From Oceanospirillaceae bacterium ASP10-02a (GTDB lineage Bacteria > Pseudomonadota > Gammaproteobacteria > Pseudomonadales > Balneatricaceae), in assembly GCA_905182035.1 (NCBI GenBank), contig CAJIZL010000001.1, positions 62,001-126,000 on the forward strand: DNA of 64,000 bases, read 5' to 3'. The notes under the pieces were generated by a model. That model was not told the origin of the DNA and did not search any database. It saw only the letters and a list, made by a program, of their open reading frames with translations. The position numbers and the translations under genes were made by a program. Below are positions 26,807 to 36,896 of this stretch, piece by piece. Each line of letters opens with the position of its first letter. The first letter of the stretch is position 1.

Positions 26807-28455
26807 TAGCGCTTAACCTCTACATTACTTTCCACCACGTCACTCTCCGTAATCGGCTGAGGTTCGCTATAGCCCCGCCAACGACTAGTTCTCAGTTCAC
26901 CTTCACGATTAAGTACAGGATATGCAATGGCGGTAAAATGTGAGTGAAGGCGTTTAATGTCACGCATCAAATCAGTAAATAAAGAGTGGGCCACAGGGTT
27001 AGCCTTATCAGCCTGCATGGTCCGGTGTTGCTGTCCATCTAAATACTTTTGATGATTGGTATTAAACTCATGTTTGGCCTGTATAAGCCCACGAGCGCTG
27101 CTCACGTCTTCACTCATCATTACTTGAAAAGACATAGGCATCACCTTGAAGATAGTCTTCATGCTGGCGTCTAGTGCTTCGTTTTCGTATTCGGTAAAAT
27201 CAATGTGTAAGCTGTTTTTCTTTTTCAGCAACAAGGTCATACTACGTTCTAAGGTATCACCAGCATGTTCTATATTCGTTATAAATAGTAGTAAATCTTG
27301 GCAGCGGTGACGTTCGTCTTCAGTTAAATCCTGACCCCCTAACTCCAACAAGTAGGCATTAATTTGTTGGTGGAAATCATCAATAATATCATCACTTTGA
27401 TGGATTTTTTTCTCCAGCGCATCATAACGTTCAGTCATACCTAAGTGCACCTCACGCAACATGTCTTCTAACAGTTCACCCATGGTGAGAGTGTCTCGCA
27501 CGACGTTTGCTAGGGCCGCAGAGGGCGCAGTATCTTGCACATCTTTAAGGTATTTAGGGCTTGGCAAAGGCGCTAAAGTTTCTCGCGGCAGGCGCGTATC
27601 AATCCAACCTGCCAACTTACTCACAATTAACATACCAAAGGCTGCTACAGTGACATTGAATAAACAATGCATTAATACCACCTGCCAAGCCGGGTCCACG
27701 CTCACATAATTAAGCACAGTGTGGACTTCGGTCACCCATGGCGAAAACGCCATGGCGCCTATAGTGCGTAAAATTAAGTTGCCTAAGGGTGCCACCCGTT
27801 TGGCGTTACTAGACTTGCGAGACAAGTAAACCGGAATACCAGCACTACCGATATTTACACCTAAAATGAGCAACAGGCCAGATTCAACACCAATCACTCC
27901 TGCCCCCACAAGGCCAGCCAATAGCAGCACCATGACTAGGCTCGAATGTAACAAGAAGGTAAGTAAAGCAGCAAATAATATAGCTAGCCAAGGCTCCGCG
28001 ACAAGGCTCCGCAGCATTTCGCTGAAGAGTTCAGAACCTTCCAAAGGCACGGCCTGTTGCCGCAATAAGCCTAATGCCAGCAGCATTAGTCCTAAACCCA
28101 TGAGCGCTTCGCCGATGCCGTGTTGGCGTTTATCTTTGGCGCGTAATTCCATAAATACACCAATAGCCACTAACAAAGGGCTAAGGGCGCTAAGATCGAA
28201 GGAAAGAATGAGAGCAACTAAGGTGGTACCAACATCGGCACCTAACAACAGAGCCAATCCAGCTTCACCTTGCACTCCTAGGGACGCAGCAAGCAAGGCA
28301 GACGCTGTACTACTTTGAAGAATAAGAGTGAGCAATACGCCCAGGCCTAGGGCCGACCATACGCCAGCAAAACGGTCACGAATAAAATAAGTGAGGCGGC
28401 CACCAAAGGCTCGTTTCATTCCCTGCTGCACGCGTTTTAAGCCCCAAATAAGCAA
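26806..28455 (-). CDS. Na+/phosphate cotransporter family protein with PhoU-like tail
   Basis: At least 549 residues. The first 300 carry two repeats with the QSSTASA (residue ~45) and HSSLVMV signatures of NptA/SLC34-type transporters; the last ~230 are a PhoU-like helical domain. Homologues start about 20 residues earlier with a membrane helix, and that helix is encoded in frame (ITQLLIGLAGGVALLIWG), but no ATG, GTG or TTG precedes it before the TAA near 28528. The listed start is an internal TTG. An ATC at 28518 behind AAGAGG, or a sequence error, would explain it. Imports phosphate or a related oxyanion. Confidence 0.85.
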   Translation of the reverse strand: MLIWGLKRVQQGMKRAFGGRLTYFIRDRFAGVWSALGLGVLLTLILQSSTASALLAASLGVQGEAGLALLLGADVGTTLVALILSFDLSALSPLLVAIGVFMELRAKDKRQHGIGEALMGLGLMLLALGLLRQQAVPLEGSELFSEMLRSLVAEPWLAILFAALLTFLLHSSLVMVLLLAGLVGAGVIGVESGLLLILGVNIGSAGIPVYLSRKSSNAKRVAPLGNLILRTIGAMAFSPWVTEVHTVLNYVSVDPAWQVVLMHCLFNVTVAAFGMLIVSKLAGWIDTRLPRETLAPLPSPKYLKDVQDTAPSAALANVVRDTLTMGELLEDMLREVHLGMTERYDALEKKIHQSDDIIDDFHQQINAYLLELGGQDLTEDERHRCQDLLLFITNIEHAGDTLERSMTLLLKKKNSLHIDFTEYENEALDASMKTIFKVMPMSFQVMMSEDVSSARGLIQAKHEFNTNHQKYLDGQQHRTMQADKANPVAHSLFTDLMRDIKRLHSHFTAIAYPVLNREGELRTSRWRGYSEPQPITESDVVESNVEVKR

Positions 28456-28649
28456 GGCTACCCCGCCTGCTAAACCGATGAGCAGTTGGGTAATACTGGT
28501 GTCTGATACAGGGTCGATATGCGCCTCTTAATAACTTCAATCTTATCCTTGGCGGGGTTGCATTTTAAGTAGCTAGAATGCCACACTGCAAACCACACTA
28601 TACAATAACACAAGTATTCAAAAATACTAATGATATGGACCTTAGAGTC

Positions 28650-29495
28650 ATGAAAAATAAAGTTATTTTGCTCATTTTAGACGGCCTAGGATATTCTTAT
28701 GCTCGTAAGCTCATGGGTAACTTAGAAGGTTGGTTAGATTCAGGTGAAGCTAACCTGTGGAAGGGCCAATCTGTCCTGCCCTCTGTGTCCGGCCCTTGCT
28801 ATGCCAGTATTCACACAGGGCTCACACCACAAGACCATGGCGTCACTAGTAACTACCACCAAGGCAAATTAGAAGATGCCGACATTTTTAGCGCGGTAAA
28901 AGCCGCAGGTGGAACCACCGCAGCAGTGGCCCATTCATTTTTTTCAGACTATTTTCAAGCCAGTCCGTTTGAGCCTCTACGAGACATGGAGGTGGACGAT
29001 GTTAACCGCCCCATTCAACACGCACGATTTTACACCATGGCTGGGGAGAACAAAGCCCTGACTGCCACGCCTTCAGACATCGATCTATTCTGGCAAATGA
29101 GCTTACTCATTCAACGTCACCGGCCAGATTACTTTTTATTCCACTCCAGCACCCTAGATAGTTTAGGCCATCGTTATGGCTTCGATTCAATCGAAATAGA
29201 CAAAAACTGTTACACTATAGATGCTGCCCTTGGAGACTTTATCCCCCGCTGGCAGGAACAAGGATATGACGTAATAGTAACCGCGGACCACGGCCAAAGT
29301 GCACGAGGCCACCACGGCGGCACAGAAGCCATCATGCGTGACATTCCCATTTATTACTTTGCCAACCCTACTAATCCCATTCAAGGGCCAGCACAAGATC
29401 ATGTTATTGCTCAAACAGCCCTTGCGCCTAGCATTTTGCAACGCATGGGCATTGCTATACCCGAGTCGATGCAAACCACCCCCGTTTGGATATAA
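28650..29495 (+). CDS. Alkaline-phosphatase-superfamily phosphodiesterase (NPP-like)
   Basis: A 281-residue protein starting at MKNKVILLILDGLG (ATG 28650; two further in-frame ATGs upstream are possible). Superfamily metal ligands are visible: D11 (LILDGLG), nucleophile probably S47 (LPSVSGPCYASIHTG), D and H in SSTLDSLGHRYG, DH in VTADHGQS and a last His in HHGGTEAIMRDIP. Type-I phosphodiesterase/nucleotide pyrophosphatase enzymes of this size hydrolyse phosphodiesters such as nucleotides or choline phosphoesters. No signal peptide, so cytoplasmic. It is 18 nt before a choline-dehydrogenase-like gene, suggesting a choline-containing substrate. Confidence 0.8.
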   Translation: MKNKVILLILDGLGYSYARKLMGNLEGWLDSGEANLWKGQSVLPSVSGPCYASIHTGLTPQDHGVTSNYHQGKLEDADIFSAVKAAGGTTAAVAHSFFSDYFQASPFEPLRDMEVDDVNRPIQHARFYTMAGENKALTATPSDIDLFWQMSLLIQRHRPDYFLFHSSTLDSLGHRYGFDSIEIDKNCYTIDAALGDFIPRWQEQGYDVIVTADHGQSARGHHGGTEAIMRDIPIYYFANPTNPIQGPAQDHVIAQTALAPSILQRMGIAIPESMQTTPVWI

Positions 29496-29513
29496 CAAAA
29501 AAAAGGCCCCATC

Positions 29514-31121
29514 ATGGAAGACCACTATTACGACTACATCGTTATCGGCGCAGGTTCTGCTGGTTGTGTATTGGCTAACCGTTTAAGTGCAGACCTGAAT
29601 TGCGAAGTGCTATTGCTAGAAGCTGGTCCACGTGATTTCAACCCGTTAATTCGCATGCCAGCAGGAATTACATTTTTGCTCGACCATAAAAAACTCAATT
29701 GGCGTTATCAATCCGCACCACAAGAAGCCATGAATCAGCGACAAATCCCTATACCAAGGGGAAAAACATTAGGCGGTTCCAGTGCCATTAACGCTATGGT
29801 CCATATACGAGGCCAGAGAGAAGATTACGATGAATGGCGTGCTCTTGGTAATGTGGGTTGGGGTTATGACGATATCTTACCCTTTTTCCGCCAGTCCGAG
29901 ACAAACTCAGGTGCTCACATTGACCCAGGCTACCATGGCAGCCATGGCCCTTTAACCATAAGTGACAGGTCTTATACCCACCCTTTAAGCGACCAATTTG
30001 TTGAATCTGCAGTAGCGATGGGCATGGCTCATAACCAAGACTTTAATGGCCAACAGCAAGCCGGCGCTGGACGCTATCAAGTTACTCAAAAAGAGGCAAG
30101 ACGATGCAGTGCCGCGGCGGCTTATTTACACCCTATTGCCGATCGCCCAAACCTAAAAATCATCACTGGAGCCCATGTTAGGCGCATTATTATTAAAGAT
30201 GGCAAGGCCCTGGGAGTAAGCTATCAGGTAGATAATAAAGTAAGCCATGCTTTTGCTAGTCAAGAAGTAATTCTGAGCGCGGGTGCAATCGGTTCTCCTC
30301 AGTTACTTATGCTTTCTGGCATAGGCCCTGCGGATGAACTATCGAAGCACAAGATCGAAATGCACGTAAACTTGCCAGGCGTGGGCAAGAATTTACAAGA
30401 CCATCTCAACGTTTCTGTATTGGCGCGCACCAAAGAAGCCAATAGTCTATATGGCCTAGACAAAGGTATTGGGGCGCTAACCAGCAGCATACGTTATTTT
30501 TGGAATAAATCGGGACCAGGCGTTACTAACGCCGCCGAAAGTGGTGCCTTTGCAAGCTCCAAATTCAGCCCTAACCGACCCGATGTTCAACTCCATTTTA
30601 TACCCTTAATGATATTTCCCAAACCCGTGCCCGAGTTAAAAGAGCACGGCATCACTATTCATGCTTGCAACTTACGGCCTACAGACGTAGGGCAGATCAC
30701 TTTGGCTAGTGCCAGTCCTAAAGATTCACCTATCATTGATCAGCGCTTTCTGCAGACCCAAGGCAATATTGATCGTATGCGTGAAGGTATTGATATATGC
30801 CGCGAAATACTTGCCAGTGGGCCCTTTGCAGACCTCATGAGCAATGAATACTCCCCCGGAAGTGAAGTGTTTTCTAATGCCCAAATCTGCGACTTTATAA
30901 AAGCTACGGCAGAAACCGAATACCATCCTGTGGGCACCTGCTCTATGGGTCAAGGTGAATTAGCCGTGGTGGACGCGGCCTTGAGAGTATATGGCATTAA
31001 AGGTTTGCGTGTAGCCGACGCATCCATTATGCCTAAGATTATTAGTGGTAACACTAATGCAACATGCGTCATGATTGGGGAGAAAGCGGCAGCAATGATC
31101 ATTGCCGATGCTAGTAGTTAA
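29514..31121 (+). CDS. GMC-family choline dehydrogenase-like oxidoreductase
   Basis: A 535-residue GMC flavoprotein with YIVIGAGSAGCVLANRL, RGKTLGGSSAINAMVHIRG, GAIGSPQLLMLSGIGP, and the C-terminal YHPVGTCSMG and SGNTNATCVMIGEKAA. It is the second GMC enzyme in the window (the other is at 3421-5037) and closer in pattern to BetA-like choline dehydrogenases. It probably oxidises a primary alcohol to an aldehyde with electrons passed to the respiratory chain. Forms a unit with the phosphodiesterase upstream. No aldehyde dehydrogenase follows; the aldo/keto reductase downstream is on the opposite strand. Confidence 0.9.
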   Translation: MEDHYYDYIVIGAGSAGCVLANRLSADLNCEVLLLEAGPRDFNPLIRMPAGITFLLDHKKLNWRYQSAPQEAMNQRQIPIPRGKTLGGSSAINAMVHIRGQREDYDEWRALGNVGWGYDDILPFFRQSETNSGAHIDPGYHGSHGPLTISDRSYTHPLSDQFVESAVAMGMAHNQDFNGQQQAGAGRYQVTQKEARRCSAAAAYLHPIADRPNLKIITGAHVRRIIIKDGKALGVSYQVDNKVSHAFASQEVILSAGAIGSPQLLMLSGIGPADELSKHKIEMHVNLPGVGKNLQDHLNVSVLARTKEANSLYGLDKGIGALTSSIRYFWNKSGPGVTNAAESGAFASSKFSPNRPDVQLHFIPLMIFPKPVPELKEHGITIHACNLRPTDVGQITLASASPKDSPIIDQRFLQTQGNIDRMREGIDICREILASGPFADLMSNEYSPGSEVFSNAQICDFIKATAETEYHPVGTCSMGQGELAVVDAALRVYGIKGLRVADASIMPKIISGNTNATCVMIGEKAAAMIIADASS

Positions 31122-31204
31122 ATATAACTCATATCATAGTAACCCGCCGACCTGACAGCGTTGATATGCTGCCTAACAGGCTGGCTTGATGGTATAAATC
31201 TGTG

Positions 31205-32212
31205 TCAGTCAGTAGGGCTAAATTGTTCTGTAGTAACCGTGCCCTGGGATTTATCACTATATCGTGCACCATGCACTGTGTGCTGGTTGATTAAGTCATT
31301 AAGCTTGCTGATAATTTCTGCATCCAACACTAGCTCATTAGCACCAATGTTTTCTTCTAGATGTGCCAAGTCTTTAGTACCTGGGATGGCGATGATATTA
31401 TCACCCTGAGCCAATACCCAGGCCAAGGCCAGCTGTGCTGGGGTGCAACCTTGGCGCTGTGCCAATCTCACATAAGCAGGTAATAAAGACAGATTAGCAG
31501 GGTAGTTATCGGTATTAAAACGCGGCATGGAGTAGCGCAAGTCATGCTCTGCTAGCTCTGAAGTGTCGTGTAACTTGTTGGTTAAAAACCCCCGAGCTAA
31601 GGGGCTAAAAGCAACATATGCTGCACCAATTTCTTGGCTTGCTTTGAGCACTTCAATTTCGGCATTGCGCGTCCATAGAGAATATTCCGACTGAATCGCA
31701 CTTATCGGGTGTTCAGCGTGCGCCTTATGCAAATCGGCTGCACATATTTCCGATACCCCCACCGCACCGATTTTGCCCTCACATTGCAAATCAGCCAGTG
31801 CACCAATACTATCCTCAATAGGCACATTAAAGTCACGCCGATGCAAATAATACAGATCGATATGATCGGTTTGTAAACGTTGTAAGCTGGCTTCACAGGT
31901 AGCCCGTATATACTCAGGCCGACCATTGATGTTGGGTTCACTATCAGGCTTTTGACCAAAGCCACACTTACTGGCCAGAAAAAATTCGCTGCGCCGTTGG
32001 CTAATAAATTCACCAATCATGGATTCATTATGGCCATGACCGTACACCGCTGCTGTATCAAGCATGGTGTAGCCAAGGTCTAAGGCCTTATTCAAGAATA
32101 TTTCACTATGCTTGCTACTGCTTTTTTCACCATAACCATGGGAAATGCTCATGCAGCCTAGGCTAACCGCTGATACGGGGCGCTTGGCAAGTAAACGTGT
32201 GTGATTTGGCAT
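31205..32212 (-). CDS. Aldo/keto reductase
   Basis: A 335-residue TIM-barrel reductase; ATG at 32212 is chosen over an in-frame GTG. The catalytic tetrad is Asp and Tyr in LDTAAVYGHGHNE, Lys in LASKCGFG and His in LYYLHRRDF. The C-terminal NADPH loop has AIPGTKDLAHLEENIGANEL. It belongs to the AKR13/YajO-like group (LGCMSISHGYG). It reduces aldehydes or ketones with NADPH. Alone and convergent with the GMC gene. Confidence 0.92.
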   Translation of the reverse strand: MPNHTRLLAKRPVSAVSLGCMSISHGYGEKSSSKHSEIFLNKALDLGYTMLDTAAVYGHGHNESMIGEFISQRRSEFFLASKCGFGQKPDSEPNINGRPEYIRATCEASLQRLQTDHIDLYYLHRRDFNVPIEDSIGALADLQCEGKIGAVGVSEICAADLHKAHAEHPISAIQSEYSLWTRNAEIEVLKASQEIGAAYVAFSPLARGFLTNKLHDTSELAEHDLRYSMPRFNTDNYPANLSLLPAYVRLAQRQGCTPAQLALAWVLAQGDNIIAIPGTKDLAHLEENIGANELVLDAEIISKLNDLINQHTVHGARYSDKSQGTVTTEQFSPTD

Positions 32213-32405
32213 GTTATTGATTCCCGTATAAAAAAGCACTTCAAACTAACTACGTATGAGAAACCAGTGTCCTGACTTAGTCATCATTTGTAAAGCTGCT
32301 GAACTATTTTCTCACTGTTCAATAGACTTGGAACTGGAATGAAGATTAGCGAAAAATAACGAGACTCGCCCGCAACAAAACACCCATAGATTTTCTAGAC
32401 ACCAA

Positions 32406-33695
32406 TCAATGCGCAACACCCATCACATTAGTCTGAGCAATCACCCGGTCATCCCCCAAGGTTTGTAATACAAACAATAAGTCACGCCAACCTTCACAAT
32501 GGCTAGTGCGAAACTTCAATAAATCTGTAGCATTAGGGTCTAGCAGCAAGAAATCTGCTTCTTTACCTCCTGCAAAGCTACCTATTTTGTCATCCATATC
32601 GAGGGCTTTTGCACCGCCTAAAGTAGCGAGGTAGAAGCTTTGTTCTGGGCTAAGGTTATTGCCTTTTAGCTGCTGCATTTTATAGCAATCTGCCAGGGTT
32701 TGGAGCATGTTAAAACTGGTGCCACCTCCTATGTCTGTGCCCATGCCTATTTTAATACCATGGTCCTGCAACCTCTGCATGGGAAATAAACCAGAGCCAA
32801 TAAACATATTAGAGGTTGGGCAGTGGGCAACAGCAGAGTCTGTTTCTGCTAAACGTTCACATTCGCTATCACATAAATGAATGCTGTGGGCAAACACACT
32901 TCGTTTGCCTAGTAAGCCAGCTTGGTCGTAAACGTCTAAGTAATTTTTTGCCTTTGGGAACAGTGCTTTTACCCACTCAATTTCATCCACATTTTCAGAA
33001 AGATGGGTGTGTAGATATACCCCTTCATGCTCTGCTAACAAACGCCCTGCAGCTGCTAACTGTTCATCGGTAGAGGTTGGTGCAAACCTTGGTGTAACTG
33101 CATATTGTAGGCGACCTACACCATGCCAACGGTCTATAAGTTGCTTACTTTGGTGATAACTTGTTTGCGCTGTATCCAATACATTGTCCGGCGCGTTGCG
33201 ATCCATCATGACCTTGCCAGCAATAAGGCGCATATTATGTTTTTGTGCTTCAGTAAACAATGCGTCTACAGATTCTGGATGCACAGTACAAAACACCAAA
33301 GCCGTAGTAGTGCCATTGTTTAACAATTGGTCGATAAATACCTTAGATACTGCAGCAGCTTTTGCTGGGTCCTTAAAGCCAGATTCAACAGGAAATGTGT
33401 AGCTATTTAACCACTCCAGTAATTGTGTACCATAGGCGGCGATCATTTCTGTTTGCGGATAATGAATATGGCAATCCACAAAACCTGGCACCATCAGATA
33501 TTGACTGCAATCTTCTACCTTAGAAAGTTGAGTGGGACTTAATTCTTTAACAATAGACTCATAGTTACCCATTTTGTGTACTAGACCATTCTGAACCCAC
33601 AGCAAGGCATCAGGCTGATAGTCAACTGCTGCCTCATCCTTATCTGGCTCCCCTAAGCAATGCAACAGCGGGCCACGAATTAGACGTTCAGACAT
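32406..33695 (-). CDS. guaD: Guanine deaminase
   Basis: A 429-residue metal-dependent amidohydrolase. Zinc ligands are in PGFVDCHIHYPQTE, HTHLSENVDEI, HSIHLCD and GMGTDIGGGTSFNM. The PQTEMIAAYGTQLLEWL stretch is specific to guanine deaminase. It converts guanine to xanthine, feeding the xanthine dehydrogenase genes just upstream in the same operon; the ATG overlaps xdhC by 8 bp. Confidence 0.96.
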   Translation of the reverse strand: MSERLIRGPLLHCLGEPDKDEAAVDYQPDALLWVQNGLVHKMGNYESIVKELSPTQLSKVEDCSQYLMVPGFVDCHIHYPQTEMIAAYGTQLLEWLNSYTFPVESGFKDPAKAAAVSKVFIDQLLNNGTTTALVFCTVHPESVDALFTEAQKHNMRLIAGKVMMDRNAPDNVLDTAQTSYHQSKQLIDRWHGVGRLQYAVTPRFAPTSTDEQLAAAGRLLAEHEGVYLHTHLSENVDEIEWVKALFPKAKNYLDVYDQAGLLGKRSVFAHSIHLCDSECERLAETDSAVAHCPTSNMFIGSGLFPMQRLQDHGIKIGMGTDIGGGTSFNMLQTLADCYKMQQLKGNNLSPEQSFYLATLGGAKALDMDDKIGSFAGGKEADFLLLDPNATDLLKFRTSHCEGWRDLLFVLQTLGDDRVIAQTNVMGVAH

Positions 33696-34524
33696 GCTCT
33701 AGAATCTCTTTAGTAAGGTTTACAGAATCTTCTTTAGTAAGGCTTTTATGACTAGCTGCCTTAGAATGTTGATATAAGTCCATCACCTGAGCTGCAATAG
33801 CAATTGCCACTTCCATGGGTTGTTTGCCACTAATTCCAGTTTTACCCATAGGGCAATTCAAGTGCTCAATGGTCTCTTGAGAATAGTCTTTCGCGGCCAA
33901 CCTTTGACAGAATTTACGCCCTTTGGTCACCGAACCAATCACTCCCAAATAGCTTGCATCGCCACGGTTGAGCACAGCTTGGGTGAGAGCCAAGTCCACC
34001 CCATGGTGATGAGTCATAATTAAGTAACAACTACCCACCAAACAATCTACCACATGATCCTGAGGGTGTTCTTCATGGACACCCACCACACCAAGGGGCA
34101 ACTCTTTAGGCAACATATCGTAACGGCTATCAACCCATGTCACTTGCACTGGTAATTGCGCTAACAATGGCACCAATGCGCGGCCAACATGACCCGCACC
34201 AAAAACAACCACCGGCATTTTAGTAACACTAAATACTTCAAACATCAGGCTCACCTTACCACCACAACATTGGCCTAAGCTCGCACCAAGAGGGTAATCA
34301 ATTATTTGTGTCTGGCCACCTTGGAGCAACATTTCACGGGCTTGAGCAATCGCTTTGTATTCTAGGTGACCACCGCCTATGGAGTCGAATTGCTTATCTT
34401 TGGTGACTAAAATTTTACTACCTACACCACGAGGTGATGAGCCTTGCAAAGCCACAATACTTGCCAGTACATACGCTTGATTCTGTTGTTCGCACTGCCA
34501 TTGGGCCACAAGCCAAGCGTTCAT
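33688..34524 (-). CDS. xdhC: Xanthine dehydrogenase accessory protein XdhC
   Basis: A 278-residue protein with N-terminal XdhC/CoxI domain (VLASIVALQGSSPRGVGSKILV, SIGGGHLEYKAI) and a C-terminal Rossmann domain (VVFGAGHVGRALVPLLAQLP, MTHHHGVDLALTQAVL, GVIGSVTKGRKF). XdhC binds and sulfurates molybdenum cofactor and inserts it into XdhB. The ATG overlaps the xdhB stop by 4 bp. Confidence 0.96.
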   Translation of the reverse strand: MNAWLVAQWQCEQQNQAYVLASIVALQGSSPRGVGSKILVTKDKQFDSIGGGHLEYKAIAQAREMLLQGGQTQIIDYPLGASLGQCCGGKVSLMFEVFSVTKMPVVVFGAGHVGRALVPLLAQLPVQVTWVDSRYDMLPKELPLGVVGVHEEHPQDHVVDCLVGSCYLIMTHHHGVDLALTQAVLNRGDASYLGVIGSVTKGRKFCQRLAAKDYSQETIEHLNCPMGKTGISGKQPMEVAIAIAAQVMDLYQHSKAASHKSLTKEDSVNLTKEILEHV

Positions 34525-36896
34525 AATGCAGTGCCCGCTATAGAAATTTTAGCAGCCTGAAGCGCCCACAATACTCGCTCTGGCGTGGCGGGCGTATCCA
34601 ACTGAGGATTCACCTGTTCGCCACCAGCAGCCCATATAGCATCCCGTAAAGCAGACCACACAGAAATACCATGCATCAAGGGTGGTTCTCCAACAGCCTT
34701 GGAGTGATAAATAGTGGCCTCATGATTTTTACTGTCTTTTAACAAAGCCACATTAAACTGTTTAGGTGTATCTCCCACGGCTGGTATTTTGTAACTCGCG
34801 CCACCGTCAGTGTGTAGGCGACCATCTTGCCCCCATACTAATTCTTCCGTTGTCAGCCAGCCCATGCCCTGAATAAATCCACCTTCTACTTGACCTAAAT
34901 CAATGGCAGGATTAATGCTTTCGCCCACATCATGCAAAATATCAACCCTAGTTACCGTATAAGTACCAGTAAAGGTATCCACCTCTACTTCACTCACAGA
35001 AGCACCACAGGAGTAGTAAAAGAATGGGCTGCCTTTAGCCTGTTTACGGTCGTAATGAATTTTTGGAGTACGGTAGTAACCTGTGGCAGACATAGAGATA
35101 CGAGCCATGTAAGCCTGTTGTGTAAGTTCTGAAAACGATATTGAGTGGTTAGGCCATGAGACTTTACCATCTCTAAACTCCACCTTTTGACCTTCAACTT
35201 GGTAAGTTTCTACAATATGATCAATTAACCGCCGTTTAATCATAAGGGCCGCATTACGCGCTGCTTGGCCATTAAGGTCGGTGCCGCTTGAAGCCGCTGT
35301 AGGAGAGGTGTTGGGCACCTTATCAGTGCGGGTAGAAGTGACCTCAATATATTCTAAAGGCAGCCCTAGTTCAGTTGCAACAATCTGTGCGATCTTAGTA
35401 TGTAAACCCTGCCCCATTTCCGTACCACCATGGTTCACTTGTACTGTACCATCAGTATAGATATGCATTAGCGCACCCGCTTGGTTAAGAAACATGGCGG
35501 TAAAGGAAATACCAAATTTCACAGGTGTTAAGGCTAAGCCTTTAATGTAACGCCCACCACTTTTTAAGGCCTCTTGATTGGAGCTTCGAATTTCTTCTCT
35601 ACGAGCCCAATAGTCACTAGATTCGACCAGTTCATCAATAATACGCTCTAGGTCTATACCCACTACTGTTTGATGGTAAGGCGTGGTGTTGCGCTCATTT
35701 TGGCTGTATAAATTGGTTTGTCTTATTAACAAAGGGTCTTTGCCAAGGCTGCGAGCAATGTCATCCAGCATTTGTTCAGCTAGCATCATGCCTTGTGGCC
35801 CACCAAATCCTCGGAATGCTGTGTTTGAAACTGTATTTTGAAACCAACGATGGCCTGTAATCGTTGCCGCTGGCAAGTAATAGGCATTATCTGTGTGGAA
35901 CATGGCTCGATCAACAATAGCATCAGACAAATCTGGGCTGCAACCACACAAGCCATTGAGTTCTGCATTGACTGCAGTAATACGCCCCTGTTGATCAAAC
36001 CCCACCTGCGCTTGGTTTACAAAAGGATGACGCTTACCGGTAAGGGTCATATCATCACTTCGTGCAAGGCGAAGCTTTACAGCTTTTTGGTTGCGCACGG
36101 CTAACAAGGCTGCAAGGCAAGCCCACTGTGCAGCTTGAGTTTCTTTACCGCCAAAACCACCACCCATACGGCGCATATCTACCACAACCTTGTGCATAGG
36201 CAAGGCCAGTACTTCGGCCACCAGCTTTTGTACTTCACTCGGATGCTGGCTAGAACTGTGTACCAATACACCACCATTGTCTTGGGGAATAGCGAGAGAC
36301 ACCTGCCCTTCTAGGTAAAAGTGTTCTTGGCCACCTACATGCTGATTTATGCTGAGGGTATTGACGGATTCGGTTAATGCTGTAGCACTGTCGCCCTTTA
36401 CTAAGCTGTGACTCGGGCGAACTTTTTTGCCACTTGTCTGGGCTTGCTCCAGGGTTAACAAAGGTGGCGTGGCCTCTATATCGTTCTGGCCTAACAGTGC
36501 AGCTCTGCGGGCAGCGTCGCGGCTAGTTGCAGCAACAGCAAATATAGGCTGACCAAAGTAGCTTATGTGCTCTTCTACCAATAAAGGGTCTCCACCAAAG
36601 ACTGGGCCAATGTCTGCATGGCCTGGGATGTCTTCTGCAGTGATGACATCAACCACGCCATCTGCAGCGGCAACAGCAGTTAAGTCCTGACGCTTTAGTA
36701 GGCCACATGCCACATTTGCCATCCCTACATAAGCGTGCAAACACCCTTCTGGCGCTGCAATGTCGTCGATGTATAGTGCTTTACCTGTCAGATGTAGTTG
36801 GGCACTTTCATGAGGCGTAGGTTTGCCCATTACACTAGTATTAGGATGAACAGTACTTGTTGATTTTAGGCTGTTGATGTCAGGAAGTTTTCTCAT
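34521..36896 (-). CDS. xdhB: Xanthine dehydrogenase, molybdenum-binding subunit
   Basis: A 791-residue molybdopterin subunit. Recognised: HPSEVQKLVAEVLALP and RMGGGFGGKETQ for cofactor binding, FRGFGGPQGM with the substrate Arg, GTEMGQGLHTKIAQIVA, and the catalytic Glu in AVGEPPLMHGISVW. Length is standard (about 780). With XdhA it oxidises hypoxanthine and xanthine to urate using NAD+. The ATG overlaps the xdhA stop (ATGA). Confidence 0.97.
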   Translation of the reverse strand: MRKLPDINSLKSTSTVHPNTSVMGKPTPHESAQLHLTGKALYIDDIAAPEGCLHAYVGMANVACGLLKRQDLTAVAAADGVVDVITAEDIPGHADIGPVFGGDPLLVEEHISYFGQPIFAVAATSRDAARRAALLGQNDIEATPPLLTLEQAQTSGKKVRPSHSLVKGDSATALTESVNTLSINQHVGGQEHFYLEGQVSLAIPQDNGGVLVHSSSQHPSEVQKLVAEVLALPMHKVVVDMRRMGGGFGGKETQAAQWACLAALLAVRNQKAVKLRLARSDDMTLTGKRHPFVNQAQVGFDQQGRITAVNAELNGLCGCSPDLSDAIVDRAMFHTDNAYYLPAATITGHRWFQNTVSNTAFRGFGGPQGMMLAEQMLDDIARSLGKDPLLIRQTNLYSQNERNTTPYHQTVVGIDLERIIDELVESSDYWARREEIRSSNQEALKSGGRYIKGLALTPVKFGISFTAMFLNQAGALMHIYTDGTVQVNHGGTEMGQGLHTKIAQIVATELGLPLEYIEVTSTRTDKVPNTSPTAASSGTDLNGQAARNAALMIKRRLIDHIVETYQVEGQKVEFRDGKVSWPNHSISFSELTQQAYMARISMSATGYYRTPKIHYDRKQAKGSPFFYYSCGASVSEVEVDTFTGTYTVTRVDILHDVGESINPAIDLGQVEGGFIQGMGWLTTEELVWGQDGRLHTDGGASYKIPAVGDTPKQFNVALLKDSKNHEATIYHSKAVGEPPLMHGISVWSALRDAIWAAGGEQVNPQLDTPATPERVLWALQAAKISIAGTAL

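Noticed and set aside
29187-29525. 112-codon minus-strand frame opposite the phosphodiesterase gene
   Set aside because: Shadow of a well supported gene; translation lacks any domain pattern.
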